DNA of 64,000 nucleotides from Dolichospermum planctonicum (GTDB taxonomy: Bacteria > Cyanobacteriota > Cyanobacteriia > Cyanobacteriales > Nostocaceae). Position numbers and translations under genes: made by a program. Below the pieces are notes generated by a model. It ran no database searches. It was not told the DNA's origin and worked only from the letters and a program-made list of their open reading frames with translations. The stretch spans positions 1 through 64,000 of the forward strand of contig NZ_BJCF01000022.1 in NCBI RefSeq assembly GCF_005402965.1. The letters run 5' to 3'. Below, piece by piece: positions 10,272-18,683 of the stretch; the stretch's first letter is position 1; the number at the start of each line of letters is the position of its first letter.

Positions 10272-10712
10272 TCATGAAAACGGTTTAAGCCATTTTCGTA
10301 AAATAGCAGTATCTAAAGCAAAAGCCGCCAGGGCAAACCACAATATACTTTCTGCTACTAAGATTAAAAAAGGCAAAAGCGGATTATTTATATTCCAGCC
10401 AACTTCGATTTGAGTTAATCCCCGCACTAAACCAAAAGCCAAAATTCCCCCAGTTTTCAGGTGAGGATTTGTATCTACGCGGATAATATAACGGTAGGTG
10501 ACACCAAATAGAAACCCAGAAAACCCTGCTATTACACCACTTAATAACACCTGTAAACTTACCATATTAATGGTATGATAACCAACCAAGTAAAAATACT
10601 TATACAGCCATAAAACATTAATCAAGCTAGTGCTAAGGAAAGCTAAACCTAAAGATATACTACCAATTACTCCCGCTTTTAGGGATTCTAACCGTTCTGC
10701 CATTAGTTCCAT
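10272..10712 (-). CDS. Conserved integral membrane protein of unknown function
   Basis: A 146-residue protein with about four predicted membrane segments (AGVIGSISLGLAFLSTSLI; VSLQVLLSGVIAGFSGFLFG; GILAFGLVRGLTQ; LPFLILVAESILWFALAAFA). I recognise the overall look of a conserved cyanobacterial hypothetical but cannot name a family or function. The tail FALDTAILRKWLKPFS is likely cytoplasmic. It is divergent from petN on the opposite strand; the roughly 100 bases between them probably hold both promoters. Start ATG 10712 (MELMAERLE); an internal ATG three codons later is also possible. Confidence 0.75.
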   Translation of the reverse strand: MELMAERLESLKAGVIGSISLGLAFLSTSLINVLWLYKYFYLVGYHTINMVSLQVLLSGVIAGFSGFLFGVTYRYIIRVDTNPHLKTGGILAFGLVRGLTQIEVGWNINNPLLPFLILVAESILWFALAAFALDTAILRKWLKPFS

Positions 10713-10813
10713 GATATTGCCAAACCTGCTATGAATATAGTTAATGAATCAACCGCGTTTTCCCAGTATGATAAATATTAGAGACGTTTTGTAATTATTT
10801 GAAAAGTAGAACT

Positions 10814-10900
10814 ATGATTTTGACACTGGGTTGGGTATCACTGTTAGTTGTGTTTACTTGGTCGATTTCTATGGTAGTTTGGGGACGCAACGGACTATAG
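10814..10900 (+). CDS. petN: Cytochrome b6f complex subunit PetN
   Basis: A 28-residue single-helix protein ([18 protein letters not shown] through VVWGRNGL), essentially the known PetN (subunit VIII) of the cytochrome b6f complex, which carries electrons between photosystem II and photosystem I in the thylakoid. The ending VWGRNGL and the helix sequence are diagnostic. The N-terminus is MILTL where many homologues read MAILTL. It is too short for routine ORF calling. A second small membrane gene starts 7 bases after the stop. Confidence 0.95.
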   Translation: MILTLGWVSLLVVFTWSISMVVWGRNGL

Positions 10901-10907
10901 AGGAATC

Positions 10908-11069
10908 GTGGAAAGTCCATTTTTGGGTATTTTAGCCTTATTTGGCGTAGTGCTGCTGGTAGGAGTCACTGGTGGTGTTGTTTACCTAACATTAGCAGAT
11001 TGGCGCGACCGTCGTCGTCTCGAAGACGAAACCCGCGCAGCCCGACGTAGCACTAGCAAGCGCAAATAA
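10908..11069 (+). CDS. Small single-helix membrane protein downstream of petN
   Basis: Reading from GTG 10908 gives 53 residues: MESPFLG, one hydrophobic helix (ILALFGVVLLVGVTGGVVYL) and then a very basic/acidic cytoplasmic tail (ADWRDRRRLEDETRAARRS). The GTG lies 7 bases after the petN stop, so the two are probably co-transcribed. The frame is intact to TAA at 11067-11069 and codon use looks coding. I do not recognise a named family. Its position suggests thylakoid localisation, but that is inference only. AGGA at 10900-10904 overlaps the petN stop and could serve as ribosome binding site. Confidence 0.7.
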   Translation: MESPFLGILALFGVVLLVGVTGGVVYLTLADWRDRRRLEDETRAARRSTSKRK

Positions 11070-11351
11070 TCATATCGCAGCATATATATTGCTATATTCT
11101 GCGTTAAAAAGTGTTTATGTGGGGATAACAGCTATTCCTATCCCTACATAAACTATATTTATTGCTACCATAAAATGTTCACGGAATTTATTTCCTCTTC
11201 CTTTCCGCGCCTTTGCGCTTTGGCGTGAGAAAACCCTTCCAGAAATACCCAGTAGTAAATAAATTAAAATCAAAAAATATACTTGCCTGTAGCCAGAAAC
11301 TACAAACAAGTACAGTTAAAAATAACAGCAGTTTATTAAATAAAGACTAGA

Positions 11352-11594
11352 TTAATCGTTATCCCATTCTTCGCGGCCGATTAAATCACCGATACGATCA
11401 CGGAGTAAAAAATCACATTTTTCTAATTCACATTCAACGCAAACCCACTCCCTAGCAGGTATAAATTGGCAAAGTGTATATATTGGTTGCTGACGGCCAA
11501 CCATTCCCCTTTCTACCAGTCGACGGGCTTCGTCCTGGATAACATTCAGAGAATAGTAATTGTAATTGATAGAAGGCACCGTATTTACAGTCAT
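11352..11594 (-). CDS. DUF4327 family protein
   Basis: An 80-residue soluble protein matching what I recall of the cyanobacterial DUF4327 family: SLNVIQDEARRLVERG, then RQQPIYTLCQFIPAREW and the ending LRDRIGDLIGREEWDND. Function unknown. Two cysteines (CVECELEKCDF has three nearby) could bind metal but are not in a standard motif. It starts at ATG 11594 and stands alone between two gene-free stretches. Confidence 0.85.
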   Translation of the reverse strand: MTVNTVPSINYNYYSLNVIQDEARRLVERGMVGRQQPIYTLCQFIPAREWVCVECELEKCDFLLRDRIGDLIGREEWDND

Positions 11595-12283
11595 GGTTTT
11601 TTACTCACAAAATTACATTTAGAAAGCGTTCCCATTATTCGCTAGGAACTAGGAACAAAGATGGCAATAATTAAACCTGTATCCAGGGTTTTGTAGTTTG
11701 CTATACGGAACTATTATCATTTTGACGCTATACACTTCTAAATTATCTAAAGAAATGTTAAATTTGTCAAGAAAATATGACATTTATGGTATTTGGATTT
11801 CATATTCCCAAGATAAAAGAAACTAATTTTACTATTCAAACCTAAATATTTCCATTTTCAACAACTTCTACATTAATCTATGAAAAAACTATTAAAACTA
11901 TACTGGACTTGTTCTAACGTTAACTGTACTAGTTTAGGTGTATTTATGGGATTTGACATCTATCCCAGGATACAGGATCTACAACACCTTTAATTATTTA
12001 AAAATAGGGAAGATGATCTGATCCCAAAAAGCTAACATAAGCTAACAATATCACTATCCAGTCCCCAGGCTACCACCGTCAACCTGACCGCTTCTTTTTC
12101 TAAATTAATCGCAGCATGATCTTAATTACTCCAGAACAACCCAGGACTTACGCAAAATATCTCTCCCTAAACCCCCATTTCTCCGTGACCTCTGTGCCTG
12201 GAGTGGTTCGTTATTCCGTGACTCATGCGTAAGTCCTACAACCAATAATATCAAGATTTCTCTATATTCCGGTCAGTTTTGAA
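11595..12283. other. Intergenic stretch, mostly featureless apart from one MITE
   Basis: No ORF with coding character is seen on either strand. It contains the 97-bp element at 12142-12238. The rest is A+T-rich with no recognised RNA gene. Confidence 0.6.
12142..12238. mobile_element. 97-bp MITE with AGGACTTACGCA inverted ends (copy 1)
   Basis: The ends AGGACTTACGCA (12143-12154) and TGCGTAAGTCCT (12226-12237) are perfect 12-base inverted repeats. The direct repeat CAACC lies immediately outside both ends (12137-12141 and 12239-12243), read as a 5-bp target duplication. A copy with two mismatches lies at 14652-14748. No coding capacity. Confidence 0.85.
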
Positions 12284-12682
12284 TCATTCAACCATTTCTT
12301 CTGCCACCTCATCTATACTTGACAATGTCCGTTGCTGCTGAAGTTGGTTTAATAAACTCAGCACCTTAGTGCCTCTTTCTATAGACCTATCTTCAACAAA
12401 TAGCACTTCTGGAGTGCGCCGTAATCTAATTCTCGCCCCAAGTTCACTGCGGACGTAACCTGTAGCAGATTTTAAACCTGCCATTGTTTCCGCTTTAGCT
12501 TCCTCGGTCCCATAAATACTGACAAAGATTGTGGCGTGTTGCAGATCTCCAGAAACATCCACATCCGTGACACTCACCATTCCCGTACCCACACGGTCGT
12601 CTTTAATCCCGTTGAGTAGCATTTGGCTAACTTCCCGTTTAATTAATTCAGCAACGCGGGAAACGCGGCGATTTGTAGCCAT
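12284..12682 (-). CDS. rbfA: Ribosome-binding factor A
   Basis: RbfA binds the 30S subunit and assists 16S rRNA 5'-end maturation, especially in the cold. The 132 residues show the family pattern: [18 protein letters not shown] at the N-terminus, the KH-like core [17 protein letters not shown], and the closing [22 protein letters not shown]. The C-terminal tail after LNQL is variable and acidic. The upstream gene on the same strand is the DUF751 gene, a common cyanobacterial neighbour; about 125 bases separate them. Confidence 0.96.
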   Translation of the reverse strand: MATNRRVSRVAELIKREVSQMLLNGIKDDRVGTGMVSVTDVDVSGDLQHATIFVSIYGTEEAKAETMAGLKSATGYVRSELGARIRLRRTPEVLFVEDRSIERGTKVLSLLNQLQQQRTLSSIDEVAEEMVE

Positions 12683-12807
12683 ATAAATTCCGCCTTCTCA
12701 CAAAGTTTTGATAACATGATTCTAAATGTAAGTTAGAGTGGACTGTGCTTGATGTGATTAAATCAAGAGTAAAAGTCCAATAGACTAAAACTTTTTCTTT
12801 CCCTAGT

Positions 12808-13014
12808 CTAGATTGTATTTAACCCCAACATAGCCCGGAGAGTAAGGGTTACGAAAAAAAGACCACCAGCAAAAAAGCCTAAAATAGCAATCAGTGTCAC
12901 AGGACGTTTCAACAGAGGAAACAGCGGCTCAAAAGTGTTGAGAAAAATACCTAAGACGATACTAACCAAGTAACGAGGGTAGCGGAAGACGTTATCCCAA
13001 AATCCATCAAACAT
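12808..13014 (-). CDS. DUF751 (Ycf33-like) small membrane protein
   Basis: A 68-residue protein with two predicted helices (YLVSIVLGIFLNTF and VTLIAILGFFAGGLFFVTLTL). N-terminus MFDGFWDNVFRYPRYL and C-terminus LRAMLGL fit the DUF751/Ycf33 family found in cyanobacteria and plastids. Function unknown; thylakoid location is likely by analogy. It precedes rbfA on the same strand, an arrangement known from other cyanobacteria. Confidence 0.88.
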   Translation of the reverse strand: MFDGFWDNVFRYPRYLVSIVLGIFLNTFEPLFPLLKRPVTLIAILGFFAGGLFFVTLTLRAMLGLNTI

Positions 13015-13177
13015 TTGAATTTAAACCGCCTTGTGATATAATGCAAGTTTGTTTTTGTGTTCTTTACCTACTCTGATTATAATATATAACCAATATAACC
13101 ATCATATAGCAGGGAGCGGGAAGGAACAGGGAATAGATAACTTAGATTAATTTGGTTTTTATTTTAACAGTAAGTAG

Positions 13178-14005
13178 ATGGTAAGTCAAATTCCTCAACA
13201 AATTTACCCACGGCCATTTTTAAAGTGGGCTGGGGGTAAAACTAGATTAATTTCGCAATATAAAGACTATTTTCCTAAACATTACGAAACTTACTATGAA
13301 CCATTTTTAGGTGGTGGAGCAGTTTTTTTCTATTTGCAACCATTTCAAGCGGTTTTAACTGATATTAATGCAGATTTAATTCTTACTTATCGGTGCGTTA
13401 GAGATAATTTGGGAGAGTTAATAACTCTGTTGCAATATCATCAAATCAAGCATAATTCAGATTATTATTATGATGCAAGAAATCATCATGGTGGGACAGA
13501 TTTAGAAAAGGCGGCTCGGTTTATTTATCTGAATAAAACTTGTTTTAATGGACTTTATCGGGTTAATTCTCAGGGTAAATTTAATGTTCCTGTGGGGAAA
13601 TACAAAAATCCTGGTATTTGTCAGGAAGAAGTTTTAAAATTAGCGTCGTTTGCACTCAAGAATGTAGAAATTAAACAAGGGAATTTTGATGAGGTTTTAA
13701 ATTATCCAATTGGTAGTAATGACTTTGTTTATTTTGATCCCCCCTATTATCCTCTAAATAGAACTAGCAATTTTACAGCTTATAGTAATTTTTGTTTTGA
13801 TGAGAATCAACAAATAAAACTGAGGGATATTTTTAGTAAATTAGCTAATAAAGGTGTAAAAGTTATGCTATCTAATTCTGATTGTCCATTTGTTCGTGAG
13901 CTTTATGCTGGGTTTAATATTCATACTATATTAGCAGCAAGGTCAATTAATTCTCATGGTCAAAAACGAGGAAAAATAAATGAATTATTAGTAACTTCTT
14001 ATTAG
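13178..14005 (+). CDS. Dam-type DNA adenine-N6 methyltransferase
   Basis: Class D12 (Dam/DpnM-like) methyltransferase that moves a methyl group from S-adenosylmethionine to adenine N6. The AdoMet-binding motif I is PFLKWAGGK (about 13-21), followed by YYEPFLGGGAVFF; the catalytic motif is FDPPYY with Asp187-Pro-Pro-Tyr190. The 275 residues are normal. Many members recognise GATC, but the specificity here cannot be read from sequence. Its stop overlaps by four bases, tail to tail, the gene of a PD-(D/E)XK nuclease, which makes a type II restriction-modification pair likely. Base composition is A+T-richer than neighbouring housekeeping genes by eye. Confidence 0.93.
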   Translation: MVSQIPQQIYPRPFLKWAGGKTRLISQYKDYFPKHYETYYEPFLGGGAVFFYLQPFQAVLTDINADLILTYRCVRDNLGELITLLQYHQIKHNSDYYYDARNHHGGTDLEKAARFIYLNKTCFNGLYRVNSQGKFNVPVGKYKNPGICQEEVLKLASFALKNVEIKQGNFDEVLNYPIGSNDFVYFDPPYYPLNRTSNFTAYSNFCFDENQQIKLRDIFSKLANKGVKVMLSNSDCPFVRELYAGFNIHTILAARSINSHGQKRGKINELLVTSY

Positions 14006-14493
14006 AGATTATTATTGTTAGCCCAGGCAATAAATGAACTCAAATCATAAACACCTAGGAGATTTTTATTCGTATTAACTTGTGTTTTTAACCAGTTAAT
14101 TGCTCCTGACTTCATGCCACCGCCATCAATTAATACAAGGGCTGGTACAGGATAGCAATTTTGAATATTCAAATTGAGATAGGGTAGTTTTTCATCAACT
14201 GAACCACTGCTATTCTGCCATTTACATTCAATAATTAGCCCATCGGAGATTGAGGTAGAATTAATAATATAAAAGTCTACAGTTATTTCGCTACCATAAA
14301 TTCCTTTTCCAATATGAACTTGCTTTGCATATCTTTTGAGTAATTGATTCGAGTTTAAAAGACATTCAAGGCGTTTTTTTTCTGGTAAATCAGAACCTAC
14401 CTGGGCATATTTATGACCTAACAAAGTCCCTTCTACAGTTGTCTCTAAGACACTGCCGGCCTTAGCTGCTTTTCTACCCTGAGTCATAGTCAT
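14002..14493 (-). CDS. PD-(D/E)XK nuclease, probable restriction endonuclease partner of the Dam-type methylase
   Basis: A 163-residue protein with a recognisable PD-(D/E)XK core: Asp73 in SEITVDFYII, then Glu89-Cys-Lys91 in LIIECKWQ, followed by SGSVDEKLPYL, a segment I associate with the PDDEXK_11-type nuclease family. The small size fits a minimal single-domain nuclease. It converges on the Dam-type methylase gene with a 4-base overlap. This supports a restriction role, though a repair or solitary nuclease cannot be excluded. Cleavage specificity is unknown. ATG 14493 is preceded by a gene-free stretch with no clear ribosome binding site. Confidence 0.78.
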   Translation of the reverse strand: MTMTQGRKAAKAGSVLETTVEGTLLGHKYAQVGSDLPEKKRLECLLNSNQLLKRYAKQVHIGKGIYGSEITVDFYIINSTSISDGLIIECKWQNSSGSVDEKLPYLNLNIQNCYPVPALVLIDGGGMKSGAINWLKTQVNTNKNLLGVYDLSSFIAWANNNNL

Positions 14494-14651
14494 GCTTAAC
14501 CCCCCTACTAAAAGTCATACCTATTATAGCATTCCATAAAAGCAGTAGTAAGGCGTGATTAACTCATAAGAATTTTTAATTTTTCTAAACTACGATAAAA
14601 ATAATATGATACCTTTGTACTGAAAAACAACTATATTAATTTCTAGCTAAA

Positions 14652-14748
14652 CAGGACTTACGCAAAATATCTCTCCCTAAACCCCCATTTATCCGTGACC
14701 TCTGTGCCTGGAGTGGTTCGTTATTCCGTGACTCGTGCGTAAGTCCTA
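14652..14748. mobile_element. 97-bp MITE with AGGACTTACGCA inverted ends (copy 2)
   Basis: Same element as at 12142-12238 with two base differences over the compared length. The direct repeat CTAAA flanks both ends (14647-14651 and 14749-14753), again 5 bp, which supports real transposition rather than segmental duplication. Confidence 0.85.
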
Positions 14749-14792
14749 CTAAAATCTAAAGTTGCTAGTTTGTTACTTGTGGTAATAAAATT

Positions 14793-14882
14793 GTAGGTTG
14801 GGTAGAACAAAGTGAAACCCAACATTGTGACATTTAACATTTACATGATTTTGTTGGGTTTCCTTGCGTCAACCCAACTTAC
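14793..14882. repeat. Dispersed repeat with GTAGGTTGGGT-type inverted ends
   Basis: Begins GTAGGTTGGGT and ends with a near-complement (ACCCAACTTAC). Inside is a second inverted pair AAACCCAACA/TGTTGGGTTT. Related sequence occurs at 54017-54302 and 56380-56400. Confidence 0.7.
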
Positions 14883-14892
14883 CGAATTAAAT

Positions 14893-16113
14893 TTAATTGC
14901 TCTTAGGTTCAGCATGACCATTACGAATAGACCATGCTAGTTCTAACATTTGAGTCCAGCGTTTTTGGAGTTGTTTAGGAGTACATTGAACAGCTTTAGA
15001 GATAAGTAAATCACTTTGACAAGCAGTTTTCAACTCAAAAATTTGCTGTTGTTGTGGTGTGAGTTGATGCCAAAAAGTATCCCATTGCTGAGAAGATAGA
15101 CCTAACTTGTGTTCCAAACCAGCGCCCAACCATTGATGAACTAATTGCCATTGGTGCTGTTTAGCGAACTTCTCAACGTGATACTTAAATCTTTGTTGTA
15201 AATAATCGCGTTGACGACTAGTTAAACCGAGAATTTGGTCAATTTCCGGTGCAGAGAGATCCTGAAGTTTAAGAGTCAGATAATCCATACAATCAGATTG
15301 TCCTTGAGACTCCAGATATTTCATTAATTCCGTAATTACTCGATTGCGTTCCGACTCCTCAGAAGGGTCAAAACCAGGTTTAGCAATCATTTGTGAGCGA
15401 ATTTGCTGCACAGCCACATTACGCTGATAAGATTCCGCTTCTTCCGTTTTCGCAGAATCTACAGCCATTTCAATATCTACAGTAGTTTCTTGAGGTTGAC
15501 GACGGGCAAAACCTTGAGCGCGTAAAACAATTAACTGTTGATTAGCTCCACCTGGTAAATTAATCCGGCGTTTGGCATACTGTTCTGTAAAAGCCATATA
15601 CTCGGCCACTTGTAACTGAGTCCGGGGGGTGTAATCTTCAGGTAATTCGGTTTCCCGACGAAAAGCTTTAATAGCTTCGATATAAAAAGCCTGTAAAAAA
15701 TCTTCAATGAGATTGTAACGAGCGTCAAAGCCTAAATCTGAGCCGGCAACAGCAACGTGACGATAAACAATAGCCCCCAAACTACTATGTAATTCCACCC
15801 GTCCTTGTCTAGAACCGAGTTGGTAGTAACGCAGGCACTTTTGTAAACGATGTCTTCCTAAAGTAATTTGCCAAGACTGAATTTGTCCTGAATTTTGGAT
15901 GCGGGAGCTTTTATCACATATCCGTTCTACTTCCTTGGCTATGCGCCCGACGACATCTTGCACACCAATCGATGTAGCTTTAACTTGAGATTGCATTTCC
16001 TGGGATAAAAGTTGCACCAATGTATCGCTGTTGACAACAGACAATTCTTCCAGAGAAATATAGGTATTAAAAGCAGATGTAGAATTAGACAGATTGGCGA
16101 TATTAGCTTTCAT
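14893..16113 (-). CDS. HetZ-family protein (HetZ or HetZ-related)
   Basis: About 406 residues from ATG 16113. The central block RLQKCLRYYQLGSRQGRVEL and the flanking pattern (VVGRIAKEVERIC before it, EDFLQAFYIEAIKAFRRE after it) match my memory of HetZ, a DNA-binding regulator acting early in heterocyst differentiation and pattern formation, and of its paralogues called HetZ-related proteins. The C-terminus (TPKQLQKRWTQMLELAWSIRNG) looks helix-turn-helix-like. No patU gene is adjacent, unlike the classical hetZ locus, which favours a paralogue. The frame is open from GTG 16140, but ATG 16113 gives the better N-terminus (MKANIANL). Confidence 0.65.
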   Translation of the reverse strand: MKANIANLSNSTSAFNTYISLEELSVVNSDTLVQLLSQEMQSQVKATSIGVQDVVGRIAKEVERICDKSSRIQNSGQIQSWQITLGRHRLQKCLRYYQLGSRQGRVELHSSLGAIVYRHVAVAGSDLGFDARYNLIEDFLQAFYIEAIKAFRRETELPEDYTPRTQLQVAEYMAFTEQYAKRRINLPGGANQQLIVLRAQGFARRQPQETTVDIEMAVDSAKTEEAESYQRNVAVQQIRSQMIAKPGFDPSEESERNRVITELMKYLESQGQSDCMDYLTLKLQDLSAPEIDQILGLTSRQRDYLQQRFKYHVEKFAKQHQWQLVHQWLGAGLEHKLGLSSQQWDTFWHQLTPQQQQIFELKTACQSDLLISKAVQCTPKQLQKRWTQMLELAWSIRNGHAEPKSN

Positions 16114-16517
16114 GACTTTTCTGTAAAATTGGTATTGCACCTTAACTCAAATGCAGATACAGTATTTAAGAGCAGTCACGGCAGTGAGAACCTTTGAGTA
16201 TTCTTTCTGTGAAGATTCACCACCTGGACGGCTGAAATTTAGATACTGTAGGAAATTTCCCAAGTTAAGGGCTTGTTAATTGTGTCGCTTTGTTTTTAGC
16301 AACTAAATCAAAGATGGCATAATAGATATTCACTTTGAGGACAAATCGCCAAAAGGTTAGTCATGGTAAAATTGGCCTATAGCCTGCGTGGCGTAGCCAT
16401 AATTTGATCAATTAGGATTACAGCACCCGTAAGGATGACAATTTCCTTGGAGTCAGGTGATCATAAATTAGCGCAACCGAGTCCAAAACAAAGGGTTGTA
16501 CTTGTTAAACTTTATCC
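16114..16517. other. Intergenic stretch without recognised gene
   Basis: Presumed promoter region of the HetZ-family gene, with a GCGTGGCGTAGCCAT repeat motif near 16386. No RNA gene or ORF of note is seen. Confidence 0.5.
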
Positions 16518-17180
16518 TTAAACCCAAGTGGCTACGGCTTCCCAACCTAAACCTCTGCGAATAATAACTGGTTCTTCATCGGTCAAGTCTAAAATGGTAG
16601 ACACTTGATATGTCGGCTCTTGAGCCGTATCAATGATGATATCTACCAGTTTATCTAAATGGTCATATAAATCTACCCGTGACAGTATTGGTTGTACTCC
16701 GTCTCCATTTATTTCCTCATCTTCGTCATTCACGCTTTGGCTTTGAGCCGAAGTCGAAATAATCGGGTTTCCTAAGGCCGCCAGTAATGCCAAGCAAACG
16801 TTATGATTTGGCACTCTAATTCCTGTGGTTTTGCGTTTGGGATTTTGCACTAGTCGCGGTACTAATTTGGTAGCAGGGAGCAAAAATGTGTAGGGACCTG
16901 GTATTAACCGCTTCATAATCCGGTAGGCTGTATCACTTACGAAGGCATAAGTAGCCACATTGGAAAGTGAGGGACATAAAAATGTCAGGGGTTTATCATT
17001 TGCTAACTGTTTAATTTGCCGCACTCTTTCCACCGCCGACTTGGCATTCAAATCACAACCAATTGCATAAACTGTATCAGTAGGGTAGAGCATAATAGCG
17101 CCACCTAATAGCGCCAACTTTATTTCCTCTATTCGGCGACTTTGAGGATTATCAGGATGAATGGTGAATATTTTGGCCAT
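16518..17180 (-). CDS. YciO/Sua5/YrdC-family protein (threonylcarbamoyl-AMP synthase type)
   Basis: Member of the family that binds ATP, threonine and bicarbonate to make threonylcarbamoyl-AMP, the precursor of the t6A tRNA modification; YciO members are weaker or uncharacterised enzymes. Visible motifs: GGAIMLYPTDTVYAIGCD, the basic KPLTFLCPSLS, IPGPYTFLLPA, and GNPIISTSAQ. The last lacks the canonical SGxxS continuation, which favours YciO over TsaC. From ATG 17180 (MAKIFTIHP) it is 220 residues. The 24 extra codons upstream are encoded by a GTAATGG tandem repeat and are not credible. It is divergent from larC. Confidence 0.88.
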   Translation of the reverse strand: MAKIFTIHPDNPQSRRIEEIKLALLGGAIMLYPTDTVYAIGCDLNAKSAVERVRQIKQLANDKPLTFLCPSLSNVATYAFVSDTAYRIMKRLIPGPYTFLLPATKLVPRLVQNPKRKTTGIRVPNHNVCLALLAALGNPIISTSAQSQSVNDEDEEINGDGVQPILSRVDLYDHLDKLVDIIIDTAQEPTYQVSTILDLTDEEPVIIRRGLGWEAVATWV

Positions 17181-17190
17181 AATAGGGTTG

Positions 17191-17214
17191 GTAATGGGTA
17201 ATGGGTAATGGGTA
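17191..17214. repeat. Heptamer tandem repeat (STRR type)
   Basis: Three direct copies of GTAATGG followed by a partial copy, between the YciO-type gene and larC. Heptanucleotide tandem repeats of this kind are common in Nostocales genomes. Confidence 0.8.
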
Positions 17215-17269
17215 AAAGTTTTCCTTCTTTCTTCTGACAACGGATAACGCACAACGGACTAATAAATTT

Positions 17270-18550
17270 ATGAATAAAATTGCTTATTTTCAATGTCCAA
17301 CAGGGGTTGCTGGCGATATGTGCTTAGGAACGTTAGTCAGTTTAGGTGTGCCTGTGGGGTATTTAGTAGAAAAACTCAATAGTTTGGGAATTGAGCAAGA
17401 ATACCGACTGTGGGCAGAATTTGTCCACCGGCAAACTCAAGAGGCGACTAAAGTTCATGTTGATTTATTAGATCATCACCATCATCATAAACATAAACAT
17501 GATCATCACCATGGCCGTCATTTACCAGAAATAGAGAAGATGATTCTCAATGGCAAGTTACCAAAGCGGGTGGAAGCTTGGAGTTTAGCTGTTTTCCGAC
17601 GTTTGGCAATAGCTGAGGGGGCTGTTCACGGCATTGCACCGGAAAAAGTTCATTTTCATGAAGTAGGTGCTGTAGATGCGATTGTGGATATTGTTGGTAC
17701 TTGCTTAGGATTGGATTGGTTGGGTATTGACAGCAATCAGCAGGGCTTTCCCTTGCTATACTGTTCGGCTTTCCCTACGGGGGGTGGAACTGTTCATGCG
17801 TCCCATGGACGAATGGCAGTACCAGTGCCAGCGGTGTTAAAATTGTGGGAAATGCGGGGTTGTCCAGTTTATAGCAATGGTATTGATAGAGAACTGGTAA
17901 CACCGACGGGGGCAGCGATTACTACTACTTTAGTGCAGGACTTTGGTTCACCGCCACCAATGACTATCAAACAGGTAGGATTAGGGGCAGGTTCTCTAGA
18001 TTTACCCGTTCCTAATATACTACGGCTTTGGTTTGGTGAAAGTGAATCTTTACAGACTGATAATTCTGATTTTGTGGAACATTCCCCAAATTTGGAAACC
18101 ATTACTGTATTAAAAACTCAAATAGATGACTTAAATCCCCAAGTATTCGGTTATTTATTTGAGGCTTTATTTGCTGCTGGGGCGCTGGATGTTTTTACCC
18201 AACCGATAGGAATGAAAAAATCTCGTCCCGGAATTTTGTTAACTGTGATTTGTCATCCAGATAAATTAGATAATTGTGAAGCGGTGTTATTTCGAGAAAC
18301 CAGCACTTTAGGGATTCGTCGCACTACTGAACAACGATCAATTTTACATAGAGAAATGCAAAAAGTGGAAACTATTTATGGGACAATATCAGTAAAAGTG
18401 GCCTGGAGAGAAAAAGCGACAGAAAAGGTAATTACAAATGTCCAGCCTGAATATGAAGATTGTGCAGTTTTAGCAGGAAAAAATAATATTCCTTGGCGAG
18501 AAATTTATCGTTTGGCATTAGAAAGTTGGTATTTAAAATATCAAAATTAA
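17270..18550 (+). CDS. larC: LarC-like nickel insertion protein
   Basis: LarC inserts nickel into the pincer nucleotide cofactor used by lactate racemase and related enzymes (CTP-dependent cyclometallase). The 426 residues show the family features: the N-terminal FQCPTGVAGDMCLGTL, a histidine-rich stretch (about 65-85, DHHHHHKHKHDHHHG), VHFHEVGAVDAIVDIVG, the Ser/Gly-rich FPTGGGTVHASHGRMAVP, and ELVTPTGAAI. The C-terminal half is the nucleotide-binding part. No larA, larB or larE is adjacent, so the client enzyme is unknown from this window. The YciO-type gene starts 89 bases away on the other strand. Confidence 0.92.
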   Translation: MNKIAYFQCPTGVAGDMCLGTLVSLGVPVGYLVEKLNSLGIEQEYRLWAEFVHRQTQEATKVHVDLLDHHHHHKHKHDHHHGRHLPEIEKMILNGKLPKRVEAWSLAVFRRLAIAEGAVHGIAPEKVHFHEVGAVDAIVDIVGTCLGLDWLGIDSNQQGFPLLYCSAFPTGGGTVHASHGRMAVPVPAVLKLWEMRGCPVYSNGIDRELVTPTGAAITTTLVQDFGSPPPMTIKQVGLGAGSLDLPVPNILRLWFGESESLQTDNSDFVEHSPNLETITVLKTQIDDLNPQVFGYLFEALFAAGALDVFTQPIGMKKSRPGILLTVICHPDKLDNCEAVLFRETSTLGIRRTTEQRSILHREMQKVETIYGTISVKVAWREKATEKVITNVQPEYEDCAVLAGKNNIPWREIYRLALESWYLKYQN

Positions 18551-18577
18551 CAAGGTATAAATGATTAAATAGAAAAT

Positions 18578-18598
18578 GGGTAGGCTAGAAGCCTACCC
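18578..18598 (+). terminator. Perfect 8-bp hairpin after larC
   Basis: GGGTAGGC, loop TAGAA, GCCTACCC. There is no T-tract after it, so it may be a repeat palindrome or a weak terminator. Confidence 0.5.
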
Positions 18599-18683
18599 CA
18601 AAAGAGTAATATATTATTACGGGTATTGTGCCTAGTTTTAAAAATAGGTAATTCTCGATATTTACAATTTTCACAAATAAAAA

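Larger units (their letters stand above)
14494..14892. other. Intergenic stretch holding two repeat elements
   Basis: No gene is seen. The stretch contains the second copy of the 97-bp MITE (14652-14748) and a separate 90-bp element with GTAGGTTGGGT-type ends (14793-14882). Confidence 0.65.

Noticed and set aside
11115-11309. 64-codon minus-strand ORF
   Set aside because: Its middle is translated from a common intergenic repeat (GCGCCTTTGCGCTTTGGCG-like sequence) and it has no family resemblance.
12137-14753. Composite transposon carrying the Dam-type system
   Set aside because: The two MITEs have different flanking duplications and bracket rbfA, a core gene, so they are separate insertions.
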